Shown: one piece after another, positions 24,708 through 34,773 of the stretch
Layout of the letters: each line of letters starts with the position of its first letter
Position numbering within the stretch: position 1 is the stretch's first letter
Source: Odontesthes bonariensis
Lineage: Eukaryota; Chordata; Actinopteri; Atheriniformes; Atherinopsidae
NCBI RefSeq assembly: GCF_027942865.1
Contig: NC_134515.1
Coordinates: 20,482,227-20,546,226, forward strand
Length of the DNA stretch: 64,000 nucleotides
Direction of reading: 5' to 3'
The notes under the pieces: model-generated
What the model was told of the DNA's origin: nothing
Database searches by the model: none
The model's input: only the letters and a program-made list of their open reading frames with translations
Made by a program: the position numbers and the translations under genes

Positions 24708-25088
24708 ATGGGGTTCCATCAGTGCCAAAATTATGCTCACATATTCACTGTTTATGTTCACAGAGCATCTAACAGAACACTCAGATATGTTTTTGTGACT
24801 CTAAACAGTACTTCAGTGGGGACCAAGCTACTCTGACAACTACATTGTCTGTTTAGATTTCTAACCTGACAAAACATTTGGCTGTGGTTGATTTAACCTT
24901 AATCTATACTTCTGTAGTATCCTCATGTCTTCAGCGGTCTGACTGTGTCATTGAGGAATGTCGTCTTGTTGTGTCGTTTGACTGTGTCGTCCTGGTCATT
25001 TTCATCTGTGAAATATTCAGCGGTCTCTTTGGAATTGGCACACTTCCTCATTCGTGTACAAGAGCTGAGAGCAGTCAAATCAGACCAT
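24708..25088. repeat. segmental duplicate, copy 2 (partner 22917-23114)
   Basis: The longer copy of the duplicated segment. It contains about 180 extra bases between GTTTAGATT and the GAGCTGAGAGCAGTCAAAT block. The copies flank the element dimer and the LINE fragment. Confidence 0.8.
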
Positions 25089-26054
25089 AAACATAAACAG
25101 TTAGCACCAATTGAACCCCATACTTATCCGTGCTGGTCTTTAATTCAACATTACTAAACATTGGCCATTCCGTGCCAGATCTCCACGGCACTGAGAAATA
25201 GAACGTGGGCCATACAGCCAAAAGTAACCCTCTGTTACATTTTGTTTTATATAAACAGCCTTCATTTTATATTTTCCTGTCCCTCCAAAAGCTTCTGAAA
25301 TACTGAAGCTGCTTATAGTTGTAAAATGTAAAGGCCTCTTATTCATCCTGTTTGCACTAACGTTTAGTGAGTTTAGTTTAGTTGTTGCTTTAATCATATA
25401 ATAAGCTCCATATAGTCTCAACTTGTTGCAGTGATTTAAGTGTATGCCAATAGTGTTTAATTCTAACTCTTCCTCTTGGCAACAGTTCTAATCGAGTTTT
25501 TATTTTCAAACTCGGTTGTAATTTTTTTTGTCAGTGCTAAATATTTAATTCAGTGGTTTTCATTGAAGTCAAGAGGCAAGCTCTCTCCTCTCAGTCTTTT
25601 GACAAGAGCTGGTCAAATACCATTTCATCTCAATATTCAGTCCATTTAATTAAGGTCCATGCAGGGCATTTTCCTCCCTCTTCATCAGCGGCATCGCTGG
25701 TTGTCCAGAGCCATGTTCTCTAACGTCCAAACTAATTCTGTTATTTCCTCTTAACCTAAATATTTGAATCCTTATGTTGCAGTGGTAAGTCGGCATTTAT
25801 AAGGGGTGGTGGTGGTTTCCTCTCAGCCTTATTGCAGGCTGGCTCTTCCCTTCCCCTCTTTTCAGGCTGAACACATGCAGGAAACACATGCAGACTTTGA
25901 TCCACTCTAATCTCAACCTCAATACAGGAAATACTCTTTCCTCTCCTCATCTCGGCCTCAACACGGGCACCTTTTATGCTTTTTGTTCCTTCCCACTTTG
26001 ATTGTTACTAATGTTTCTTTGCTTTGTGTCCCAGCATTTCTTAATTTTCTTAAT
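25089..26054. other. intergenic, nothing recognised
   Basis: Ordinary AT-rich sequence. The open frames at 25140-25421 and 25756-25950 show no domain or family resemblance. Confidence 0.4.
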
Positions 26055-26066
26055 TAATTAAGTTCA

Positions 26067-28517
26067 AGTGAGCTGGGTGGCAGCCAAAGGCGGAGATCTT
26101 GGCGGTCTGATCCTCGGCTACTGAAGCTGGCTCTTGGCTCTCTGTTGGGGAAGGAGCCTGAGCTGGTGCGCGAGGCTGAGCGGTTCCGGCTAGATGTAGT
26201 CGGACTCACCTCGACGCATGGCTTGGGCTCCGGAACCAGCCTCCTCGAGAGGGGTTTGACTCTCTTCCACTCTGGAGTTGCCCGTGGTGAGAGGCGTAGA
26301 GCCCCCCGGCTGTGCGCCTGTACATTGGGGTTTACCCCGGTGGACGAGAGGGTAGCCTGGGGGGACGTGTCCTAACTGTTGTTTGTGCTTATGCACCGAA
26401 CAGCAGTTCAGAGTACCCACACTTTTTGGAGTCCCTGGAGGAGGCACTGGAAAGTGCTCCTCCAGGAGACTCCCTCGTCCTGCTGGGGGACTTCAATGCT
26501 CACGTGGGCAATGACAATGAGACCTGGAGAGGGGTGATTGGGAGGAACGGCCCCCCCAATCTGAATCAGAGTGGTGTTCTGTTATTGGACTTCTGTGCTC
26601 GTCACGGACTGTCCATAACGAACACCATGTTCAGGCATAAGGGGGTCCATATGTGCACTTGGCACCAGGACATCCTAGGCCGCAGCTCGATGATCGACTT
26701 TGTGTGTCTTGGACACTCGGGTGAAGAGAGGGATGGAGCTGTCAACTGATCACCACCGGTGGTGAGTTGGCTCCGCTGGTGGGGGAGGAAGCTGGTCAGA
26801 CCTGGCAGCCCCAAACGTATTGTGAGGGTCTGCTGGGAACGTCTGGCGGAATCCCCTGTCAGGAGGAGTTTCAACTCCCACCTCCGGCAGAGCTTCAACC
26901 ATGTCCCGGGGGAGGTGGGGGACATTGAGCCCGAATGGGCCATGTTCCGTACCTCCATTGTTGAGGCGGCCGACCGGAGCTGTGGCCGTAAGGTGGTCGG
27001 TGCCTGTTGTGGCGGCAATCCCCGAACCCGCTGGTGGACACCAGTGGTGAGGGAAGCCATCAAGCTGAAGAAGGAGTCCTATCGGGCCTTTTTGGCCAGT
27101 GGGACTCTGGAAGCAGCTGATTGGTACCGACAGGCCAAGCAGAACGCGGCCTCGGCGGTTGCTGAGGCAAAAACTCGGGCTTGGGAGGAGTTCGGGGAGG
27201 CCATGGAGAATGATGAGGGCGGGGCTCTGCTGACCTCAACTAGGGACGTCGTGAGTCGGTGGGGGGAATACTTCAAGGGCCTCCTCAATCCTACCGATAC
27301 GCCTTCCGATGAGGAAGCAGAGTTGGGGAACTCGGACATGGGGCCTCCCATTTCTGGGGCTGAGGTTGCTGAGGTGGTCAAAAAACTCCTCGGTGGCAAG
27401 GCCCCGGGGGTGGATGAGGTTCGTCCCGAGTTCCTCAAGGCTCTGGATGTTGTAGGGCTGTTGCGTGGACATCGGGGGCAGTGCCTCTGGACTGGCAGAT
27501 CGGGGTGGTGGTCCCCCTCTTTAAAAAAGGGGACCGGAGGGTGTGTTCCAACTATAGGGGGATCACACTCCTCAGCCTGCCTGGTAAGGATCCGCCGGAT
27601 AATCGGATCTCGGATTCAGGAGGTGCAGTGTGGTTTTCGTCCTGGCTGTGGAACATTAGACCAGCTCTATACCCTCAGCAGGATCCTGGAGGGTGCATGG
27701 GAGTTCGCATGTGTTTTGTGGACTTAGAGAAGGCGTTCGACCGTGTCCCTCGGGGACTCTTGTGGGGGGTGCTCCGGGAGTATGGAGTGCCGGACCCCTT
27801 GATATGGGCTGTTCGGTCTCTGTATGACCGGTGTCAGAGTTTGGTCCGTATTGCCGGCAGTAAGTCGGACATGTTTAATGTGAGGGTTGGACTCCGTCTC
27901 GGGGTCTTGTTCACGAGTGAGGGACGAATGGAGCAGGAGATTGACAGGCGGATTGGTGTGGCATCTGCAGTGATGCGGGCTCTGCACCGGCCCGTCGTGG
28001 TGAAAAAGGAGCTGAGCCAGAAGGTGAAGCTCTCAATTTACCGGTCAATCTATGTTCCTACCCTCACCTATGGTCACGAGCTGTGGGTAGTGACCGAAAG
28101 AATGAGATCGCGAATACAAGCGGCCGACATGAGTTTCCTCCGCAGGGTGTCTGGGCTCTCCCTTAGAGATAGGGTGAGAAGCTCGGTCATCCGGGAGGAG
28201 CTTGGAGTAGAACCGCTGCTCCTCCGCATCGAGAGGAGTCAGATGAGGTGGCTCGGGCATCTGGTGAGAATGCCTCCTGGATGCCTCCCTGGTGAGGTGT
28301 TCCGGGCCCGTCCCACTGGGAGGAGGCCCCGGGGAAGACCCAGGACACGTTGGAGAGACTACGTCTCTTGGCTGGCCTGGGAACGCCTCGGGGTCCCCCC
28401 AGAAGAGCTGGAGGAAGTGGCCGGGGACAGGGACGTCTGGGTTTCTCTGCTTAAGCTGCTGCCCCCACGACCCGACCCCCGGACAAGCGGAAGATAATGG
28501 ATGGATGGATGGATGGA
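26067..28517 (+). mobile_element. RTE-like LINE, internally deleted, with 12-bp target-site duplications
   Basis: Plus-strand frames encode an AP endonuclease region ([30 protein letters not shown]) and a reverse transcriptase region (GKAPGVDEVRPEFL, PLFKKGDRRVCSNYRGITL, CGFRPGCGTLDQLYTLSR, FVDLEKAFDRVPRG). A C-terminal region TGRRPRGRPRTRWRDY follows. The protein is broken across frames with at least three deletions. Near 27900 the text jumps from VGLR to LGVLFTSEG, removing the part that carries the catalytic F/Y-x-D-D box. The 3' end is GATAATGGATGGATGGATGG-like, as in RTE elements. Target-site duplications TAATTAAGTTCA lie at 26055-26066 and 28518-28529. The clade call is from motif memory. 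Confidence 0.85.
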
Positions 28518-28529
28518 TAATTAAGTTCA

Positions 28530-28988
28530 CTCCTCTTTTGGGGAACTTTCCACTATCAGCTATGACATCACGTTCCACCTTGAGGCAGCACCGAAGTCTA
28601 ATCACCAAACATTATTCCAATTCTTTGTACAAGAAACTTTCTTTATGATTAATTGAACACCAATAAATTTGTGTCACCCTTTCATTTTATCTATCATTTG
28701 AAGTGATTATATCCAAGATTAAAACTTATTAAGTGCCAGCTCAAGAAAAAGAACAAACAAGTCACTTTGGGCACCGTTACTCACAAGAGAGACTTAAAGA
28801 GAAGGGCCTCTTTAACATTTTTAGTTTGTTCCTGCGTAGAGGATGGCTGCTGTAATCAGCTTGGTTTCGCGGCCAATCACAGTTGATTCCTTTTGGAAAA
28901 CAGTTAAAGGACAGAAACATGCAACTATTTAAGGAAAATAAAAATGCAAGTACCGAAAAAGAAAAGGTCGAGACCCTGTGGGATCCTG
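28530..28988. other. gap between the RTE-like LINE and the piggyBac element
   Basis: No gene or further repeat recognised. Confidence 0.4.
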
Positions 28989-29000
28989 TTAACCCATTGA

Positions 29001-29130
29001 CGCCGGATGTTGCGTAGCGCAACATTGCCCCTAGCGCCGGTTGTTGCATAACGTAACATTGTCCCTAACGCCGGTTGTTGCGTAGCGCAACATTGTCCCT
29101 AACGCCGGTAGCTGCATAACGCAACATTGT
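29001..29130. repeat. four 34-bp hairpin repeats at the piggyBac 5' end
   Basis: CGCCGG recurs at 29001, 29035, 29069 and 29103. Each unit contains a short palindrome of the type TGTTGCGTAGCGCAACA, or a TGCATAACGCAACA variant, followed by TTGTCCCTAA. Confidence 0.9.
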
Positions 29131-31239
29131 TAATTTATCATTATTTTCAAGACGCATGCAGCATGTAATGCACAATAATTGGTTCAAACAAACAACAAAA
29201 GTTTACTCGTACACCGGGGCTGAAGGTGCCAATATCTGAAGATGCAAGTCCTTTAGATGTGTTCTCGCATATTTTCACTGATGAAGTTTGGGATATGTTG
29301 GTGACACAGACAAACTTATATGCGGATCAGGCGCGCGGCCACACACCACTCGAAGTGGAGCCCCATGTCAAAGCAGGAGATTAAATCTTTCATCGGTCTC
29401 TGCTGTAGCAGTCACAGTGCCGTGTGGATTAAGAGTTTTTCAAACTTTGACAAAACCAACATTCCTGTGGGGGATGTTTACGTATGTGGATATAAACCAG
29501 ATCTTCATTTTCTTTCCACAAAGGAAAAAGAGACAGAAACTGCCTAATTTACGTTAACCTTCTACCCTCTTAAGAGCTTTTGGGAGTGAAAAATAAGCAA
29601 CAGACACTTGCCATAAAAATTGGAAAACTCGAATGAACAAAGGACCTTTCTGTTGGAGATGATGGAGACCTCACTATCTTATCTTCACCATGAATCAAAT
29701 TGACATGTTAACACCCTCTTCCCCCAGAGAAAGAGACCAGATGGCTACACACGAACTGAGAAGACTTCACTAAGACTCACTTTTAGTCGAATCTTAAAAC
29801 TATATTAAATGTGTTTGATAACCGTATACAATTTCTTTCAGGTTTCCAGCTTGATCACAAGACGCATATAGAGACAATTTGTACGATTCTGGCTTAAATA
29901 TTGACAAAGAACTGATCTTGGTTGAAAATGCCCAACCTGCCTGATGGAACCACATTGCCCCCTAGTGGTCTGCAGTGTTGATTAGTTGAACATTTAAATC
30001 CCAGAGGACTCAGTAAAATGGACAAGATATATGCAACTATTAACTTCTAACGATGTCCCTTCGGTATCTATTTGGTATTTGTTTGGTATCCCCATTGTTA
30101 ACACGGAAAATTAACATTGTGTGGTTCACTATTCATATGTCACGATTTCATAGATATTCATCTGAATTTTGAAAGTCATAATCATCAATTACGTTGTGTG
30201 TTATTTTGATGTCTTTATATTGCAAGTCTATGTTATATCTTTAATCTGCATATCTTAACAAGATGTGGTGTTTTCAGAATCACAGAGACAAATGTTCTAT
30301 GAGACAGAGTTTCTCATCCAGAAATCCCCACGCAAAACAGATCATCTTACACAGTTCAAGAATGTCATTGGCTGAAAGAGTAGTGTAAGCTTACGTCACG
30401 CCCGCCTCCGAGAGTCAAAACCCGGAGCCTGCGAAAAACGCGCTCGTTCTCTTGCTTCTTGCCTCTTGTTCCAGAAGAGTTTCAACCCAGAGTTTCAGAA
30501 GGAGATTTGAGCAGAGAACAGCTGCTCAGAGAGTTTTGGAGATGGTTTGAGCAGAAGAGAAGAGCTCACCAGAGTTTGGGAGTTTTCCCATAATCTCAGG
30601 AGAGAGCGGAAGGCCGTGAGGATGACCAGAGGAAACCCTCCAGTGAGACAAGAAAGAAAGACCCGAACAAAGATGAGAACAGAATGAAGTTTTCCTACCC
30701 AGAAAGCCAACTCCAAGGAACCTTTTATTAATCTTCTGTGAACTTAAGTTCACTTCATCAGAGAAGCAAGAGACCCACTGACACTCAGAAGATTCGATCA
30801 TCTAACCACAGCCCTCGGCACCATTGTTCCCGTTTCCCAGTGAAAGAAGCAACTGAGAAGTCCGCTAAAGTCAGCCACCACAACCAGGAAGGCCCAGAGA
30901 GCGGAAGAGAAATCCCCTCGGACACCGCGTGGCCGCTGCCGTGTTCCGAGCTGACTAAGCAGAACTTCAGCACAGTAAGACCGACCCGTTTTCACCTTAA
31001 AGTGGGTTTGATGGATGTCTTGAGGCTTTCACAGAATGATACATTAATCCGAAATGTCAGTATTTAGCGTCAAATAGTCAGCCAACCTCAACTATTTGAA
31101 TACATCCAGTATCTCCCCATTCCCCATATTTTATTTTCCATTCACTAAGTGTTTTATATAATCACCCATATTCAATGCATCTCCTGTTTGTTTTAAAGGT
31201 TCATGTTTTGGTCACATTTTTAATAAACAGTTCATTTAT

Positions 31240-31293
31240 CTATATATATATATATAGATATATATATATATATCTATATATATATATATATAT
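31240..31293. repeat. (TA)n microsatellite
   Basis: A TA-repeat run with two short interruptions (TAGATA, TCTATA), self-complementary throughout. It lies inside the LTR-like insertion. Confidence 0.9.
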
Positions 31294-31382
31294 GTTATAA
31301 TCACAGATTGTGTCGTATGCTTTCTTTACGTAATGTCTGTCCAACCAAACGAGAACTTCACGAAAGTAGCGAGATATGAGAC

Positions 31383-31427
31383 TGATTATTAATTGATTAT
31401 TAATTGATTATTAACTGATTATTAATT
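31383..31427. repeat. 11-bp tandem repeat (TGATTATTAAT)n
   Basis: Four consecutive copies of TGATTATTAAT with one C substitution, inside the LTR-like insertion. Confidence 0.88.
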
Positions 31428-31945
31428 TAACATACCAGGATCGTAAGATTTTAACAGTTTCCTACCTGACTGTAACGTAAAGTTAAAATATAAGTAGGTG
31501 GTGCCCTAAATTCGAGGTTTAAGATAAATCCTTATATTTGATAACCAATAACGCTACACTGTCTAACTTTTGGAATAATCAAACTACCAACTCGCCGGGA
31601 TTACTGGAGGCAGAGCAAGTGGCTGTATCAGACAAATGTCGCCCGAGTGATGGCACGAGATTGTTTCGACATGATCTGGAGGTAATTATTTATTCTTGCG
31701 CTTCATTCTGACGACTTCTCATTCTTATTTGAGTGGCGTTGCCCTTATGTAAAAAAAAAGAGAGCCCGGTGCGAATTACTGCGGTATGACAATGATGTTT
31801 TAGAAGTCGTGTCACTGAAGTATACAGTATAACTGCACAGTGCAAGATATATTGCAGGGTTTTTTTATCATTCATTATTATTGCTGATATTATTATTTTG
31901 CAATGACGTCTCTATCATGGCCAGTAATGTAGCTGAAGTGGTGCC

Positions 31946-31996
31946 TACTACTACTACTACTAATAATAACAATAATAATAATAATAATGATGATAA
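31946..31996. repeat. compound trinucleotide repeat
   Basis: CTA units followed by ATA/ATG units in the decayed 3' part of the piggyBac element. Confidence 0.9.
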
Positions 31997-32287
31997 AAAT
32001 AGTAATGATGATTATGATTTAGTTTAGATTATCCTGAATCATAAAGCAAAACTACATGAACCAAATGTCCAACATTTATAAAAAAAAAAGGTAATACAAC
32101 CCAGCCAGTGTTTCAGAGGCTGAGATATTGAATTTTTCTTAGGTGTTTTCAATTAATTGTTTTTAGTTCAAAAAACCCTCAGGCATTGGGGACCTTTTCT
32201 AAAAACTGGCTTAGGCATTGAGCAGCCTTTTTTGCAGGTGCTTCAGGCGCCAATGGGTTAACTAATGCACTGCATGGGAGGGCATTA

Positions 32288-32820
32288 AAGCCTGATTTAT
32301 ACTCGGAAACCAGGTCGTCTGCGTGTGTGTCGCAGTTAACGCAGACACTACGCAGACACTACGCAGACACTCTGGTGCACCTCCTCAAAATTGTAACTCA
32401 CCGCAGACAGTGCCGCAGACATCGCCGCAGGGAGGAGAGAAAGGAGGCCTCTGATTGGTCAACTCTACATCCGCTCTACACTATGCGTATTTCCGGTTTG
32501 CTAACCGGCTGACGCTAACCGTGCTAACCGTGACGATTCTTTCACCTCTCTGCCAGCTCCAGTAGTAGCAGTATTTCTTCTATTTCTAGATCAATCAGCT
32601 GCATCTCAATCAAAGTGCGCATTCGTCCAGTCGCCATTGTTGTTGAATGACCTCCGTAACCGTAACACCCACAATCCTAGCTTGTTCGTGATTGTTCCTC
32701 TTGCGTTGTGGCGTGGGATTAACATAGCGCAGACACCGCTTCAAGGCATAAATCAAAAATAACTGCGTCGTGTCTGCGACAAGCTCACTGCGACACACTG
32801 CTGCAAAGTATACACGAGCC
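32288..32820. mobile_element. PIF/Harbinger-type MITE, 533 bp
   Basis: TTA target duplications lie at 32285-32287 and 32821-32823. The imperfect inverted ends are AAGCCTGATTTATACTC and, inverted, AGGCTCGTGTATACTTT. The interior has GCAGACACTAC repeated three times near 32341-32370 and no transposase. The 3-bp TTA duplication suggests PIF/Harbinger. Confidence 0.72.
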
Positions 32821-33366
32821 TTAAGTCAGTCAAGGGTTAGCAACAAAAAAAGTGCCCAATTTCTCTTGATGGCAAATCTGAGACTCAATTAGCTAATAAT
32901 TGTGGTTAGCAGTTCCCTGAATCATTTTAAAACTCACGAGTTTAAGAAAGAACTATCCACATTCAGAGGTGCTTCCTCGGGACAGAAAAGAGATACATCC
33001 TGTCAGGGAAATCGTTTTTCAGCTCTTTAGGGTGGTTAAAGAGGAGGAAATTCGCAGCCCTGACAGTATTTGTGGCCAACTTCTTAAACTGTGTAAAGTT
33101 CCTCATTAATACAGGTGTCTGGGGACAACAATAAATTTAAATATGTGGCCAATACTGATAATAATTGTGGAAAATCCACCAACATGTGTATTTTTACCAT
33201 AAACGCAGAAGTTTAAATATTAACGCTTCTCTTTAAATATGTTTGAGTCTCTTTTAAGCCTTTATTCTATTTCCTAGTTTCACTCTCAGAACCATAGAAC
33301 AGGCAGAGGCGGACCTGGCTAGATTTACCATAGAGATTACGCCCTGGGCGAACCATCCCTTGCCGC

Positions 33367-33684
33367 CTATAGGCTAATAAATAGCCTATAGCCTAAATCA
33401 CTCACGTCACTCAAAGAAGGTCTGAAGCCCCCGGCATCATCACTTCGAGTCTCTGCCCTCTTCTTTGCCTTCACGTATCTGTCCGGTAGCTTCTTCCGCA
33501 CATTCTTACAGAACTCTCCCTCTTTCTCCAAAGTTCTGCCAATCTCTGTCCACGAGTTTTGGGAGTTTACGTGGTCCCTGTGCTGTTTCACTGCAGTTTC
33601 GTACAGGTGCCTGTCCAAACATACCTTCTCACTGAGCTTGGTCTCAAATTGGTCCATCCGGTTTGTCGTTCTCGGCGCAGCCAA
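33367..33684 (-). pseudogene. MADF/Myb-like accessory gene remnant of a Harbinger element, copy A
   Basis: The minus frame encodes a MADF-type DNA-binding domain: FETKLSEKVCLDRHLYETAV, WTEIGRTLEKE, KKLPDRYVKAKK. PIF/Harbinger elements carry such a Myb/MADF protein beside the transposase. No complete gene follows, and it is one of two related copies, so I treat it as a remnant. Confidence 0.65.
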
Positions 33685-33827
33685 GTTACAAAAAACGACT
33701 GGCGCACGACATCGCGCTGCGCCGTCTTTTCAAGGGAAGCGCCAGGCCTGAAATGTCATTTTGACGTCACGGGTCGGCTTCGCCGTGAGCAACGCGTCAA
33801 CTTTAAATCCATCTTAAATGCAGCTTG
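33417..33827. repeat. 410-bp direct repeat, copy A
   Basis: Runs from GGTCTGAAGCCCCCGGCATC to CGCGTCAACT and matches 34238-34648 in the same orientation with many point differences. It contains the MADF frame and a GC-rich segment with a palindromic GCGCCAGGCC region. Confidence 0.85.
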
Positions 33828-34237
33828 AGGGCGCCCCAGCGCCCACTCCATTAACTTGACATGGAAATGAGCGGTAGTCTAGAAAACTGGCGAGTACAGG
33901 CATGAATTTGGAGGAGCCAGCGTTAGGTGGGCTATCCCGAGGAGCAACAGCCACTTCCTGTAAAGGCTCTAGCATGGTTGCCGTGTCTGCTAGTGCGAGC
34001 GGTGTTGATGACGTCACGATTTCGTGCCCGCAATATATACTGGCGCAAGTCGACGCGCCAGTAGTTGCAATCTTCTCCGTCACAGAGATGGCGCTGCTAC
34101 GTTAAGGTAACCACTATTCTACAACCACAAAAGTCGAGAAGAAAACAATGCCTCTGTCAAGAGCAAGAATACTGTAATTAATGATACTGCTGCAGTATTC
34201 GGATCATTTTAATTTTTTAATTCAGTTAAAAGAGGTG

Positions 34238-34648
34238 AAGGTCTGAAGCCCCCGGCATCGCCACTTGGAGTCTCTGCCCTCTTCTATGCCTTCACGTATC
34301 TGTCCCGTAGCTTTTTCCACACATTCTTACAGAACTCTCTCTCTTTCCCCAAAGTTCTGCCAATCTCTGTCCACCAGTTTTGGGAGTTTATGGGGTCCCT
34401 GTGCTGTTTCACTGCAGTTTCGTACAGGTGCCTGTACAAACGCACCTCCTGACTGATCCTGGTCTCAAAATGGTCCATCCGGTTTGTCGTTGTTGGCGTC
34501 GCCAAGTTACAAAAATCGACTGGTGCACGACACCGCGCTGCGCCGTCTTTTCAAGGGAAGCACCAGGCCTGAAACGTCATTTTGACGTCACGGTCCGCCA
34601 CCGCCATGACAGACGCGTCAACTGTAACTCCAGCTTAAAGCGACTACA
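34238..34648. repeat. 410-bp direct repeat, copy B
   Basis: Partner of 33417-33827, 821 bp downstream. The intervening segment is not shared. Confidence 0.85.
34284..34505 (-). pseudogene. MADF/Myb-like accessory gene remnant, copy B
   Basis: Encodes the same domain as copy A (FETRISQEVRLYRHLYETAV, WWTEIGRTLGKE, WKKLRDRYVKA) but stops earlier. It keeps the Trp residues (WW, WKKL) typical of MADF that copy A has lost, so it is the better-preserved domain. Confidence 0.65.
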
Positions 34649-34773
34649 GAACACGTCCATCTGATTTAGCCTGAATGCAGCAAGATTCTGAAGTTGTGCA
34701 CCTAGTTTTTCTTTTACATATGGAGCGTGTTTTGTGTATGTATTTATTGTGACTGCACTTTTTTGTAGACAAA

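Larger units (their letters stand above)
29404..31558. mobile_element. LTR-like insertion (possible solo LTR), 2,155 bp
   Basis: It begins TGTAGCAG and ends CGCTACA, a TG...CA structure with a 6-bp inverted end. It sits exactly between adjacent codons of the piggyBac frame. Four bases flank each end (CTGC at 29400-29403, CTGT at 31559-31562), fitting a 4-bp target duplication with one later change. It has no significant open frame. An AATAAA lies near 31222 and a GC-richer promoter-like stretch at about 30390-30480. No second copy of its ends is seen, so it is more like a solo LTR than a full element. A non-autonomous element of another class remains possible. Confidence 0.6.
29185..31690 (+). 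pseudogene. piggyBac transposase remnant interrupted by an LTR-like insertion
   Basis: Before the insertion, 29195-29403 encodes GLKVPISEDASPLDVFSHIF, EVWDMLVTQTN and, after a frameshift near 29350, WSPMSKQEIKSFIGLC. After the insertion, from 31560, the frame resumes with LTFGIIKLPTRRDYW, LYQTNVARVMARD and FDMIWR, then a stop near 31685. Both parts match the N-terminal portion of the DDE domain region in PGBD/piggyBac proteins. The DDD catalytic core is absent. Confidence 0.82.
28993..32257 (+). mobile_element. piggyBac-type DNA transposon, 3,265 bp, nested and decayed
   Basis: The ends are TTAA|CCCATTGACGCC at 28989-29004 and GGCGCCAATGGG|TTAA at 32246-32261. These are 12-bp inverted repeats with one mismatch, flanked by the TTAA duplication diagnostic of piggyBac. 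Inside are two pieces of a piggyBac transposase and a 34-bp tandem repeat near the 5' end. An LTR-like insertion at 29404-31558 splits the coding region. Without it the element would be about 1.1 kb, so the transposase is also truncated. Confidence 0.87.

Noticed and set aside
31240-31293. Hairpin or terminator-like structure from the (TA)n palindrome
   Set aside because: Simple TA repeats are always self-complementary, and nothing else suggests function.
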